Shown here: in pieces, positions 11,579 to 19,846 of the stretch
Numbering within the stretch: position 1 is the first letter of the stretch
Layout: every line of letters begins with the position of its first letter
DNA from: Candidatus Brocadia pituitae
GTDB lineage: Bacteria > Planctomycetota > Brocadiia > Brocadiales > Brocadiaceae
NCBI GenBank assembly: GCA_017347445.1
Contig: AP021856.1
Location: 1 to 64,000 of the forward strand
Reading direction: 5' to 3'
Length of the DNA stretch: 64,000 nucleotides
The notes under the pieces: generated by a model
What the model was told of the DNA's origin: nothing
Database searches by the model: none
The model's input: the letters and a program-made list of their open reading frames with translations, nothing else
Made by a program: the position numbers and the translations under genes

Positions 11579-11803
11579 GTGAAATATCAAGAAATAATAA
11601 CAATCGAACCTGGTAAACGTTGCGGGAAACCATGTATTCGCGGTATGCGCATTACGGTGTATGATGTATTGTCATATTTAGCAGCGGGAATGACCACACA
11701 AGAGATACTAAAAGATTTCCCCTACCTGACGAAGGAAGACATTCAGGCTTGTTTGGGTTATGCTGCTGATCGTGAGCGTCAGTTATTGATAACGCAGTCA
11801 TGA
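11579..11803 (+). CDS. DUF433 family antitoxin
   Basis: This 74-residue protein has the DUF433 pattern: GKRCGKPCIRGMRITVYDVL, a G-M-T-x-x-E-I-L-x-D-F-P-Y-L segment, and a C-terminal helix. DUF433 proteins are VapB-like helix-turn-helix antitoxins, commonly paired with PIN-like DUF5615 toxins. The start is GTG; no good ribosome site is visible. Its stop overlaps the start of the toxin gene by four bases (ATGA), as is usual for such pairs. It probably represses its own operon. Confidence 0.85.
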   Translation: MKYQEIITIEPGKRCGKPCIRGMRITVYDVLSYLAAGMTTQEILKDFPYLTKEDIQACLGYAADRERQLLITQS

Positions 11804-12132
11804 ATCTCCTTTTCGACCAAAACCTATCGCCAAAATTGGTTGAAAGTCTTGCTGATATATTTCCAAATTCAACTCATGTATATTTGAATGGACTTGACCG
11901 TGCGACAGATAACGAAGTCTGGAGATGGGCGCATGAACATGGTTTTACAATTGTGACTAAAGATGCAGATTTTAATGAATTAAGTATTTTGCAAGGTTTT
12001 CCCCCTAAAATAATCTGGATTAAAGCGGGCAACTGTACTACTGCCCAAATTGAGAGATTAATACGAACACATTATGAAGCCATACAACAGATGCAAAACG
12101 ATCCGAGTGTTGGAATTCTTTTGCTAAAATAG
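11800..12132 (+). CDS. DUF5615 PIN-like toxin
   Basis: This 110-residue protein begins with the typical MNLLFDQNLSPKLVE and carries the acidic residues of a Mut7-C/PIN-like ribonuclease fold (D6, then the TKDADF cluster near residue 53). Such proteins are putative RNases neutralised by the DUF433 partner encoded immediately upstream. The gene ends 13 bp before the convergent lpxB gene. The pair is chromosomal but borders the decayed island, so it may have arrived with it. Confidence 0.85.
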   Translation: MNLLFDQNLSPKLVESLADIFPNSTHVYLNGLDRATDNEVWRWAHEHGFTIVTKDADFNELSILQGFPPKIIWIKAGNCTTAQIERLIRTHYEAIQQMQNDPSVGILLLK

Positions 12133-12145
12133 AACGTTCTGTAAA

Positions 12146-13285
12146 TTAAGCTCTCTCTATAAGTTTTAATATCTCCTCCGCTGCATGCTCAGACGCGCCT
12201 GGCCTTCCAATCTCGCCAATCAAAGAAGTTAATTCATCTATACAGGCCTGTCTTTTTTGACTATTCCTGAGTAGTTGTACAGCCTCATGTGACAGCCAGC
12301 GATAGTTTTTCCTGAGCATGAGGAGCTCGGGCACAACATTCTTTCGTGCAATGGCGTTTACCAGTCCAATATAAAGGGTTGTGAGGAACGGCCTGGCGAT
12401 GAAATAGGCTATGGGTGATATTTTGTAGAGAATAATCATCGGTTTAAGATAGTAGGCAATCTGTAAGGTAATCGTTCCTGCACCGGCTATGCAGAGGCTG
12501 GATGCCTTGATGATCTCATGGACGTTCCCATGAATAATTTTACAAGGGATGGTCGCTTCCCTGGCAATATTCTGAATAAGCGGAAGATAGTGTTCATCAC
12601 TACAGGAGATAAGAAATTGTGTGGCAGGGAGTGCCTGATGTATGAGTTCCGCCGCCCGTAGGAACAAGGGCAATAACCGGACGATTTCCTGCCTGCGGCT
12701 TCCTGGAAGAAAAGCGACAACCGGCTCTCCGGTCTTCTTGAGTTCTAAAACACGCCCCTCATCCACTCCATGCTTGTAAATTTCGTCGAATAAGGGGTGG
12801 CCCACATAAGTGACAGGAATTGCCGCTGCTTCATACAAGGGCTTTTCAAAGGGATAAATTACGATTAATTTATCGACAATTTTTTTCAGTTTTTTTACCC
12901 GCCATGGCCCATGAGCCCAGAGCTGCGGACAGACATAATAAACAACAGGAATTTTTAGTTTCTTTGCTGCCCTGGCCAGGTGAAAATTAAAGCCGCAATA
13001 ATCGATCAGAATAACAAGGCCAGGTCGCTCTTGTTGAAAGAAGCGGATACAATCTTTTTTCATTTTAAAAAAAGTGGTTAGTTCTGTCAGGACGTGGAGC
13101 CACATTAATGATTTGGTAGACATATCGTGCAGACAATGCAAGCCAGCCTGTTTCATCCGATTCTTTCCTAGTCCGTAAAATTGTATCCGGGGATTCTTGT
13201 TCATCATGCAGGACATAAGATTTGCCCCGTGAATATCACCCGAAGATTCGCCTGCGCTGATGAATACTTTGTAAATGTCAGGCAT
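12146..13285 (-). CDS. lpxB: Lipid-A-disaccharide synthase
   Basis: LpxB condenses UDP-2,3-diacylglucosamine with lipid X to form the lipid A disaccharide at the cytoplasmic membrane. The 379 residues match the family. FISAGESSGDIHGANL at the N terminus and FLPGSRRQEI in the middle are hallmark LpxB motifs of the GT19 family. Its start overlaps the end of a small membrane-protein gene by eight bases. With lpxC and lpxA at 32.7-34.4 kb it indicates a lipid A-containing outer membrane. Confidence 0.95.
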   Translation of the reverse strand: MPDIYKVFISAGESSGDIHGANLMSCMMNKNPRIQFYGLGKNRMKQAGLHCLHDMSTKSLMWLHVLTELTTFFKMKKDCIRFFQQERPGLVILIDYCGFNFHLARAAKKLKIPVVYYVCPQLWAHGPWRVKKLKKIVDKLIVIYPFEKPLYEAAAIPVTYVGHPLFDEIYKHGVDEGRVLELKKTGEPVVAFLPGSRRQEIVRLLPLFLRAAELIHQALPATQFLISCSDEHYLPLIQNIAREATIPCKIIHGNVHEIIKASSLCIAGAGTITLQIAYYLKPMIILYKISPIAYFIARPFLTTLYIGLVNAIARKNVVPELLMLRKNYRWLSHEAVQLLRNSQKRQACIDELTSLIGEIGRPGASEHAAEEILKLIERA

Positions 13286-13625
13286 AGAAAACCTTGAAAA
13301 GATACGTGATAAAATTTATGAAGAAAAGTGCTGGTATCAACAACCAGACAAAGACAAAAACAAAGGAGGTGTCCGTGCAAAAGAGTCCATACTGCACATC
13401 AAAGGCAAAGAGGATAAGGCAGATGACAGGCAGGGCAATAAAGACGATAATTATTATGCAAAGAAAGAGGGGGTGATTGGAAAATAGTGAAGCCGAGAGA
13501 AATGTGCTCGCGGTATAAAACAGAATAAGACATAACGTCAATAACCTCGTTTTTGCAAAGAAATAACTTCCCGCAGAGGCCACGAAAGTTACAAACGTCA
13601 CGATAAGCAATAGATAAGGCGGCAC
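13278..13625 (-). CDS. Small multi-spanning membrane protein, unknown
   Basis: This 115-residue hydrophobic protein has about four predicted transmembrane segments (near residues 3-20, 28-46, 52-75 and 88-110) and few charges. The GTG start has a GGGGGTAAG ribosome-like site directly upstream. Its TGA overlaps the lpxB start by eight bases, so it is likely translated with lpxB. I do not recognise the family. A role in the envelope is suggested only by its neighbour. Confidence 0.55.
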   Translation of the reverse strand: MPPYLLLIVTFVTFVASAGSYFFAKTRLLTLCLILFYTASTFLSASLFSNHPLFLCIIIIVFIALPVICLILFAFDVQYGLFCTDTSFVFVFVWLLIPALFFINFITYLFKVFYA

Positions 13626-13781
13626 CTTACCCCCTAACCATATTCGAATTGACGACCATCTGTTCCTTTATCATGAAAAATTCCCAGTATTTGAAAAAGT
13701 AGCATATTCTCTACCAGGATTTTTTAGATTAGGCTACCTTTGGCCGCGACTTTTGATGCATGACAATGTCATCAAAAAAAC

Positions 13782-13893
13782 ACAACCCCCTTACCCCATT
13801 TATTAAGGGGGATTTCCTTAAAGCCCTCTTAATAAAGGGAGATTCAGGGGGTTGTTTGAATGCCATAATACAAACTTTGAAATTCCTACACAT
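13782..13893. repeat. Intergenic inverted repeat with conserved TTTGAAATTCCT tail (copy 1)
   Basis: In the 370-bp gap after focA, ACAACCCCCT at 13782-13791 pairs with AGGGGGTTGT at 13846-13855. Both arms also hold an inner TTTATTAAGGG/CCCTTTATTAA unit, so about 30 bp per arm is partly complementary. About 20 bp further on, at 13876-13893, comes TTTGAAATTCCT followed by ACACAT. A similar C-rich inverted repeat followed by the same 12-mer lies at 22384-22493. A further AAAATTCCTATACG occurs at 13954. This looks like a dispersed non-coding element. The rest of the gap holds no gene. Confidence 0.5.
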
Positions 13894-13995
13894 CGGGTAA
13901 ACACGGACAAACAAGTTTTGCTGTGCCACCCCACAACCCGCTTACCTAAAGTGAAAATTCCTATACGATGTAATTATTTCTTCTTCAACAAGAAC

Positions 13996-14916
13996 TTATT
14001 TTTTATCATGGAAGAAATCCTGTTTTACTTTCAAAGAAAAGCTGATATCGGGTCGCAAGTAAACAAACCAAAACATGACGCCGACCAGGATAACGCCCCC
14101 CACAATATTACCCAGAGTAACAGGGATAAGATTATTCACAAAAAATCCCCCCCAGGTAAGTTGGGAGAAGTCTAATGTTTTTCCTGCCATTTTTTCAGCG
14201 GCAGCAACAACAGTGGGATTTCCTTTTAAAGTTATACCCATTGGAATAAAGTACATGTTTGCAACACAGTGTTCAAAGCCGCTTGCAACGAAGCCACCGA
14301 TAGGAAAAACGATAGCAATAATCTTGTCTGCAACATTCCTGCTACTAAAACACAACCACACAGCAAGACATACCATTGAATTGCAAAGAACACCTCTGGC
14401 CAGGGCAACTTTAAAATCCAGATTAACCTTCGTGTTGGCTATCAGGAGTGCCTTTGCACCGACCATATGATGAAAAAATTCAAATTGGTGTGTGTTATAT
14501 ACCCAGAAGACCATGGTAAGACTACCTACAAGATTGCTAACATATGAAATAATCCAGTTATTAAGCACATCACGTGTTCTAATCCTCTTGCTTACGTATC
14601 CCATAATTATTAAATTGTTTCCCGTAAAAAGCTCTGCACCGGCAACAACCACCAACATAAGTCCAAGGGAGAAAGTAATGCCTGCTATCATAGAGGTAAG
14701 CCCAAAGTGCAGGGTAGAGTCACTTGTTACTAACGTGGCAAACTGTGCGCCAATACCAATATAGGCTCCGGCTAATATGCCTAACAAAAATGTCTTAACG
14801 AAGGTTAATTGTGCTTTTACGGTAGCTACTTTATCAATTCTTGCAGCAATTTGTGGGGGTGCATAGGCATCAATATCAATAAGCTGAATTGTTTTGGGAA
14901 CGCTATTTTCCGCCAT
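13996..14916 (-). CDS. focA: FocA/NirC-type formate/nitrite channel, paralogue 1
   Basis: This 306-residue inner-membrane protein of the formate-nitrite transporter family forms a pentameric anion channel. The family signatures are visible: AELFTGNN with the gating threonine, ARGVLCNSMVCLAVW, and GFEHCVANMYFIPMGI with the central pore histidine. About six transmembrane helices are apparent. I chose the ATG at 14916 because AAGGAG stands 9 bases upstream; the open frame extends 23 codons further with no such site. A near-identical layout is found in the gene just upstream, ending 16 bp before this start. In anammox bacteria nitrite uptake is the likely role, but formate cannot be excluded. Confidence 0.9.
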   Translation of the reverse strand: MAENSVPKTIQLIDIDAYAPPQIAARIDKVATVKAQLTFVKTFLLGILAGAYIGIGAQFATLVTSDSTLHFGLTSMIAGITFSLGLMLVVVAGAELFTGNNLIIMGYVSKRIRTRDVLNNWIISYVSNLVGSLTMVFWVYNTHQFEFFHHMVGAKALLIANTKVNLDFKVALARGVLCNSMVCLAVWLCFSSRNVADKIIAIVFPIGGFVASGFEHCVANMYFIPMGITLKGNPTVVAAAEKMAGKTLDFSQLTWGGFFVNNLIPVTLGNIVGGVILVGVMFWFVYLRPDISFSLKVKQDFFHDKK

Positions 14917-14932
14917 ATTCTCATTCTCCTTC

Positions 14933-15835
14933 TTATAATGCCTTCTTTGATGGCCGTAAATAAATATACCAGTAAACGCCAGCAATCAACACAACACCAC
15001 CAAAAAGGTTTCCAAGGACTACCGGTATCATGTTATCAATTAAAAACCCTTTAAAAAAGGTTAGATTCGAGATATCCAATTTTCCCCCGATTACCTTTTC
15101 TGCCGCTGCAACTACGGAACTATTACCTTTCAGCACAAGCGCCATGGGAATAAGCCACATATTGACCACACAATGCTCAAATCCACAGGCAATAAGACAG
15201 GATATAGGCCAGAGTAATGCCAGCATCTTATCAAGATTGCTTCTGCCGCTGTAGCACAACCAAATACCCAGGCATACCAGAGTGTTGCAAAGCACGCCCC
15301 TTGTAAAAGCAGCGCCAAAAGGGATATTTACTTTATCATTAGCAGTGAGAACTATTTTTGCTCCCAGGAGATAATTATTTGCCATCCATTGTCCAGAGTT
15401 GTATATCCATAACACAAGGGTAAGTGCGCCAATGAAATTGCCTATAAAGGCAATGATCAGATTCCTGGCAAGGTCTCTGCCGGTAATTTTTCTAGCCATA
15501 AAAGACATTGCAATAAGGCAATTTCCCGTAAAAAGCTCAGCACCAGCAATTACAATTAAAACCAAAGCCAGGGTAAATGCGACACCACCAACTAACTGGT
15601 TTAAGCCATAGTTAGAAGTAGCTGTATGAATTACAAGCATCCAAAGTTGAGCACCTAATGCAATAAAAACACCGGCAAGAATACTAAGAGCGAGCAGGGT
15701 TAGAGTGCTTAACTTTGATTTCGATACTCCAACCATCCCTACCCTATCCGCCATTTTTGCTGGTGCATAGGCATCGACTTCTAAAACGGGCATAGCATAC
15801 TCTTGAGTCGTGCTGTTATCCTGCGTACCAGGCAT
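14933..15835 (-). CDS. focA: FocA/NirC-type formate/nitrite channel, paralogue 2
   Basis: This second FNT-family channel of 300 residues has the same motifs: AELFTGNCLIA, TRGVLCNTLVCLGIW and GFEHCVVNMWLIPMAL. The N-terminal LEVDAYAPAKMADRVG resembles the IDIDAYAPPQIAARID of paralogue 1, so the pair arose by tandem duplication. The ATG at 15835 follows a GGGGGGG ribosome-like run; an ATG at 15853 is also possible. The two genes are probably one operon, transcribed away from the ScdA_N gene at 16195. Confidence 0.9.
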   Translation of the reverse strand: MPGTQDNSTTQEYAMPVLEVDAYAPAKMADRVGMVGVSKSKLSTLTLLALSILAGVFIALGAQLWMLVIHTATSNYGLNQLVGGVAFTLALVLIVIAGAELFTGNCLIAMSFMARKITGRDLARNLIIAFIGNFIGALTLVLWIYNSGQWMANNYLLGAKIVLTANDKVNIPFGAAFTRGVLCNTLVCLGIWLCYSGRSNLDKMLALLWPISCLIACGFEHCVVNMWLIPMALVLKGNSSVVAAAEKVIGGKLDISNLTFFKGFLIDNMIPVVLGNLFGGVVLIAGVYWYIYLRPSKKAL

Positions 15836-16194
15836 ATATTTCCCCCCCTTCATGGAAAAAATGTATAAGATGAATTATTTAAAGGCAGATATTTTATCAC
15901 ACGGATTGTTCGATTACTATATAGAATTAATTTATTTATACTGAATATTTGTCGTGCACGTTCTCCTTCTAAAGTTGTTTTTATAAAAGATTTCTTCTGC
16001 TTTGCTCTTTTGCTGATAAGAAGACATTTTAGAAATAGCAATAAGATAAGATTTTTACAGGAAAAATTCAAGAAAAATAGATTGCTTTTTCATGAGATTT
16101 TGCTTTATTATGACCCGGTTTTATCTGATAATTGGAGTATGATCGTGCCTGAAAAAGGACAATTGTTTTGAAATAATTTTTGGAGGAAAAGAAG
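15836..16194. other. Divergent intergenic region between focA pair and ScdA_N gene
   Basis: The 359-bp AT-rich gap should hold promoters for both directions. A TTGCTT at 16082 with TATTAT 18 bp later (16106-16111) could serve the ScdA_N gene. I see no convincing promoter for focA. Small open frames here lack ribosome sites. Confidence 0.35.
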
Positions 16195-16386
16195 ATGATT
16201 ACCAAGGACATGGTTATTAACGATGTTATAAAGAAGTATCCCAAGACCATTACGGTGTTTAGCAATTATAAGGTGGATGCATGTTGTGGTGGAGGTTTCA
16301 GTATTGAAAAGACCGTTAGTGCAAGCGGGGGTGACCTGAATGCCTTACTTGCGGCTTTAAATAAAGTTGTAGTGGCAAACAAGTAG
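16195..16386 (+). CDS. Small ScdA_N (DUF542) domain protein
   Basis: This 63-residue protein consists solely of the N-terminal domain found in ScdA/YtfE/RIC iron-sulfur repair proteins. The pattern is VINDVIKKYPKTITVF followed by VDACCGGGFSIEKTV with the adjacent-cysteine motif. In RIC proteins this domain precedes a di-iron hemerythrin part, absent here. Free-standing copies occur near nitrosative-stress and nitrogen-oxide genes. GGAGG at 16182-16186 stands 8 bases before the ATG at 16195, which fixes the start. It is divergent from the nitrite-channel pair, fitting a link to nitrite or nitric oxide. A relative with a DUF1858-type CxxC is at 30.1 kb. Confidence 0.8.
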   Translation: MITKDMVINDVIKKYPKTITVFSNYKVDACCGGGFSIEKTVSASGGDLNALLAALNKVVVANK

Positions 16387-16578
16387 AACACGTGTTTTTC
16401 TGCCGTTGCGTTTTTCGCGGGAAAAGGAAAATAGTCTTCTTTCTACAACGCATGCAGTTCTTGTTCTTACAGCCTGTGGATATTGTAAGTACCCCATGTT
16501 CAGGAATTTCAATCAGGCCGCCGAGTCCCTTTAAGGTGCGTTCCTGGGACATGCTCAAAAGAAGTTAACATAAACTCC

Positions 16579-16604
16579 ACGCAGGCTAAAGCCATGCGGC
16601 CACT
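16579..16604. repeat. Short ACGCAGGC repeat upstream of comM
   Basis: ACGCAGGC-TAAAGCCAT-GCGGCCACT here matches ACGCAGGC-GATAGCCT-GCGGCTACT at 18251-18275, on the other side of comM. Each forms a small hairpin (GCAGGC with GCCTGC-type pairing). A degenerate version (AGGCTAAAGGTATGCG) lies at 76-91 before dnaA. Confidence 0.45.
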
Positions 16605-16630
16605 ATCTGTAGTCGCCGGAGGCATACTAT

Positions 16631-18166
16631 ATGCTGGCAAAAGTCAAAAGCGTAGCTGTTTTTGGTATAGATGCGTATGTATTGGATATTGAGGTCTATA
16701 TTGCCACGGGTGATATGCCGTATATTGCCATCGTTGGGTTGCCGGATGCGGCGGTTAAAGAGAGCCGCGATCGGGTAAAAGCGGCGATCAATAATAGCGG
16801 TTACCGGTTTCCCTATGGACCTATGACGATAAATCTTGCTCCCGCAGACCGCAAGAAAGAAGGGCCGGTTTTTGAATTACCGATAGCAATCGGAATACTT
16901 ATCGCGACGAACCAGATTGAGATTCCCGATATCCAGGAATACGCTATTGTCGGCGAGTTATCTCTGGATGGCAAGCTCCGCCCGGTGAAGGGCTGTTTAT
17001 CGATGGCATTTAAATGCAGAGAGCTGGGGATAAAAAAATTTCTCGTGCCATCAGAAAATGCATCCGAGGCGGCTATTATTGAGGGTATTGATGTGATTCC
17101 TGTCAAAACCCTCGCCGATACTGTGGGGGTTTTGACCTCATCGATTCCTTCTGTGCCCTGTAAAGTTGAACTGAACGAGGTATTCAGGGAATCTGCTGGT
17201 TATGACATAGATTATGCAGATGTAAAAGGACAGGAACATGCCAAAAGGGCGCTGACGGTTGCCGTTGCAGGAAATCATAACGTAATCATGGTAGGGCCCC
17301 CGGGCGCCGGCAAGACCATGCTTGCACAACGGATTCCTACCATCATGCCGTCTCTTACCTTAGAAGAGGCCTTGGAAACAACAAAGATTTATAGCGTTGT
17401 AGGGCTTCTGATCCCCGGACAGTCGTTGATTGTGACACGACCCTTTCGCTCACCACATCATACGATTAGCACCGCCGGGTTAATTGGTGGCGGCTCATTC
17501 CCGCGGCCAGGCGAAATTAGCCTTTCCCATAACGGAGTACTGTTTCTGGATGAACTTCCGGAATTTGACCGAAAAACGATAGAGGTACTCAGACAGCCGC
17601 TTGAAACAGGTTCTGTGACAATTTCACGCGCCATACATTCTGTCACCTATCCGGCCAAATTTTTTGTATGTTTGGCGCTCAATCCGTGTCCGTGTGGTTT
17701 TTTCACCGATAAACAGAAGGTGTGCCGCTGCACGCCTCATCAAATACAGAATTACATGTCAAAGGTTTCAGGACCATTATTGGATAGGATTGACATTCAA
17801 ATAGAAGTACCGTCTGTCCGATATGGTGAGCTTATTTCGGAGAATGATGCACAATCATCTGCCGAGATAAAGGAAAAAGTTGCTGTCGCCCGCACCATGC
17901 AGAAAGAACGATTTCGGGATCAGACAATCATGGTTAATGCGCATATGTCTTCAAAGCACATCAAAAAGTATTGTGTTGTGGAAAAGACGGCAGAAATGTT
18001 ACTCCAGCAGGCAATGACGGAATTAGGGCTTTCCGCACGCGGCTATAGTAAGATTCTCAAAGTTGCACGCACCATTGCCGACCTGGATGAAAGCGGGACG
18101 ATCAAGCCGGAACATGTTTCAGAAGCTATACAGTACAGGAATCTGGACAGGGGTTTGTGGAAATGA
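16631..18166 (+). CDS. comM: ComM/YifB-type Mg-chelatase-like AAA+ ATPase
   Basis: The ComM family contains hexameric AAA+ helicases that drive branch migration during natural transformation. The 511 residues contain an N-terminal ChlI-type lon-like domain (VGLPDAAVKESRDRV, KKEGPVFELPIAIG), Walker A GPPGAGKTML, LFLDELPEF as Walker B, and a cysteine-rich insert (NPCPCGF and CRC). The C-terminal ARGYSKILKVARTIADL region closes the family pattern. GGAGG is 8 bases before the ATG. It stands alone, flanked by copies of a short repeat. Confidence 0.93.
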   Translation: MLAKVKSVAVFGIDAYVLDIEVYIATGDMPYIAIVGLPDAAVKESRDRVKAAINNSGYRFPYGPMTINLAPADRKKEGPVFELPIAIGILIATNQIEIPDIQEYAIVGELSLDGKLRPVKGCLSMAFKCRELGIKKFLVPSENASEAAIIEGIDVIPVKTLADTVGVLTSSIPSVPCKVELNEVFRESAGYDIDYADVKGQEHAKRALTVAVAGNHNVIMVGPPGAGKTMLAQRIPTIMPSLTLEEALETTKIYSVVGLLIPGQSLIVTRPFRSPHHTISTAGLIGGGSFPRPGEISLSHNGVLFLDELPEFDRKTIEVLRQPLETGSVTISRAIHSVTYPAKFFVCLALNPCPCGFFTDKQKVCRCTPHQIQNYMSKVSGPLLDRIDIQIEVPSVRYGELISENDAQSSAEIKEKVAVARTMQKERFRDQTIMVNAHMSSKHIKKYCVVEKTAEMLLQQAMTELGLSARGYSKILKVARTIADLDESGTIKPEHVSEAIQYRNLDRGLWK

Positions 18167-18250
18167 AGATACTGTCATCGCGGGTATGACAAGTTTCATG
18201 AAATGTTTGTATGCAGCCGCACCTTTACGTTGCGTTATATCACAGATTTT

Positions 18251-18275
18251 ACGCAGGCGATAGCCTGCGGCTACT
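18251..18275. repeat. Short ACGCAGGC repeat downstream of comM
   Basis: This is the second clear copy of the repeat seen at 16579-16604. The two copies bracket comM, and this one overlaps the last five bases of the convergent rmlC gene. The inner GCAGGCGATAGCCTGC is a 6-bp stem with a 4-base loop and could also act as a weak termination hairpin. Confidence 0.45.
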
Positions 18276-18873
18276 CTATGTGGACATGTCGATGTTTTAA
18301 CGAAACGATAGACTCATTGCCGTAAATAAAATTGTTATCCGTATCTTTTAAGAAAGGGAAATGGGCATCTTTCTCAGATAAAATCGGGTTGTTTAGGGGC
18401 CACGGTATGGCTACCTCCGGGTCGTTCCAGAGAATACCCCGCTCATGCTCCGGAGAATAGGTGTTGGTGCATTGATAGCTGATTTCTGCTTTTTCGGAGA
18501 GCACGCAAAATCCATGCGCAAAACCTTCGGGGATATAGAGCATGTTCATCTTTTCTGACGACAAAATTTCACCGACCCATTTTCGGTATGAGGGTGATCC
18601 TTGCCGTATATCCACAGCAACATCAAAAATCTCGCCTGACAGGACTCTCATAATTTTTCCCTGCGCCATGGGATTTTTCTGATAATGAAGTCCTCTCAGG
18701 ACATGCTTTTCAGATCTTGAGTAGTTGATCTGAACGATCTGTTTTGTTATACCACCATGGAAAAAATCAGGGTATTTGTACAGTTCTGCAAAAATCCCCC
18801 TGGCATCCGGAAATACTTTGGGTTCAATGAGCAGCACCTCTGGTATCGCTAGTTTTTTAAATGAGAAGGGCAT
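18271..18873 (-). CDS. rmlC: dTDP-4-dehydrorhamnose 3,5-epimerase
   Basis: RmlC epimerises dTDP-4-keto-6-deoxyglucose at C3 and C5 in dTDP-L-rhamnose synthesis. The 200-residue cupin-fold protein shows [31 protein letters not shown] with the catalytic histidine, and [16 protein letters not shown]. It overlaps the 3' end of rmlA by 17 bases, so the two are co-transcribed. rmlB is not in the window and the RmlD-like gene at 7.7 kb is atypical. Confidence 0.93.
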   Translation of the reverse strand: MPFSFKKLAIPEVLLIEPKVFPDARGIFAELYKYPDFFHGGITKQIVQINYSRSEKHVLRGLHYQKNPMAQGKIMRVLSGEIFDVAVDIRQGSPSYRKWVGEILSSEKMNMLYIPEGFAHGFCVLSEKAEISYQCTNTYSPEHERGILWNDPEVAIPWPLNNPILSEKDAHFPFLKDTDNNFIYGNESIVSLKHRHVHIE

Positions 18874-19744
18874 CTTCTTCCTCCGCGTGCAAAATCTTTT
18901 TTAAATATTCTCCATAGCTGGTATTGATCTGGCTTGCCAATTTCTTCACCTGACCGGCATTAATAAAGCCCATCCGGTATGCGATTTCTTCAATACAGCC
19001 AATCTTCAGCCCCTGCCTCTCTTCAATCGTTTTGATAAAGAGTGACGCATCGATTAACGAATCATACGTTCCCGTGTCAAGCCATGCATAGCCGCGTCCC
19101 ATAAGCTGCACCTTTAACTGTTTTTTCAGGAGATACGCATTATTGATATCGGTAATCTCTAACTCGCCCCTTTTTGACGGCTTCACGTTTTTTGCGAGTT
19201 CAATCACTGCATTATCATAAAAATAAAGCCCCGTTACAGCCCAGTGTGACCTTGGATGCACCGGCTTTTCCTCGATAGAGAGTGCCTGGAGATCCTTATC
19301 GAATTCAATTACCCCGTATCGTTGGGGATCTTTTACATAATACCCAAAGACGGTCGCCCCCTTGTTTTCTGATGCTGCTGCTTTTAACATCTCTGAAAGA
19401 CCGTGTCCAAAAAAGATGTTATCGCCTAACACGAGGCAGACCCTGTCGTCACCGATAAAATGCTCTCCCAGGAGAAAGGCGTCTGCCAGTCCCCGTGGTT
19501 CGTATTGTTCCGCATACCGGAGATGTATTCCATAATCAGTTCCATTCCCCAATAAATCTCTGAATCTGGGCAGCGCCTCGGGGGTGGAAATGATAAGGAT
19601 ATCCCGTATCCCTGCCAGCATCAGAACTGATAAGGGATAATAAATCATGGGCTTGTCGTAAACCGGGAGCAGTTGCTTGCAAATAGCCTTTGTTACCGGA
19701 TACAGGCGTGTTGCCCTGCCGCCGGCCAGGACAATACCTTTCAT
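18857..19744 (-). CDS. rmlA: Glucose-1-phosphate thymidylyltransferase
   Basis: RmlA forms dTDP-glucose from dTTP and glucose-1-phosphate. The 295 residues show the nucleotidyltransferase loop [48 protein letters not shown] and the [10 protein letters not shown] segment. AAAGGAG is 8 bases before the ATG. It is followed by overlapping rmlC. The product likely feeds surface polysaccharide or lipopolysaccharide O-chain. Confidence 0.95.
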   Translation of the reverse strand: MKGIVLAGGRATRLYPVTKAICKQLLPVYDKPMIYYPLSVLMLAGIRDILIISTPEALPRFRDLLGNGTDYGIHLRYAEQYEPRGLADAFLLGEHFIGDDRVCLVLGDNIFFGHGLSEMLKAAASENKGATVFGYYVKDPQRYGVIEFDKDLQALSIEEKPVHPRSHWAVTGLYFYDNAVIELAKNVKPSKRGELEITDINNAYLLKKQLKVQLMGRGYAWLDTGTYDSLIDASLFIKTIEERQGLKIGCIEEIAYRMGFINAGQVKKLASQINTSYGEYLKKILHAEEEDALLI

Positions 19745-19846
19745 GGTGCATCTCCTTTCAGGAAACCAGAAATTATCTGGGAAAAATTAAACATATTGCA
19801 ACACAGGTAATGTTAAAAAATACCGATCCTTCTCTACCTGAAGATA

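Noticed and set aside
11366-11590. 74-residue minus-strand open frame before the DUF433 gene
   Set aside because: No start signal and no family features; likely degenerate intergenic DNA.
16316-16558. Cysteine-rich 80-residue open frame on the minus strand, antisense to the end of the ScdA_N gene
   Set aside because: No ribosome site, half of it antisense to a real gene, and composition typical of non-coding frames.
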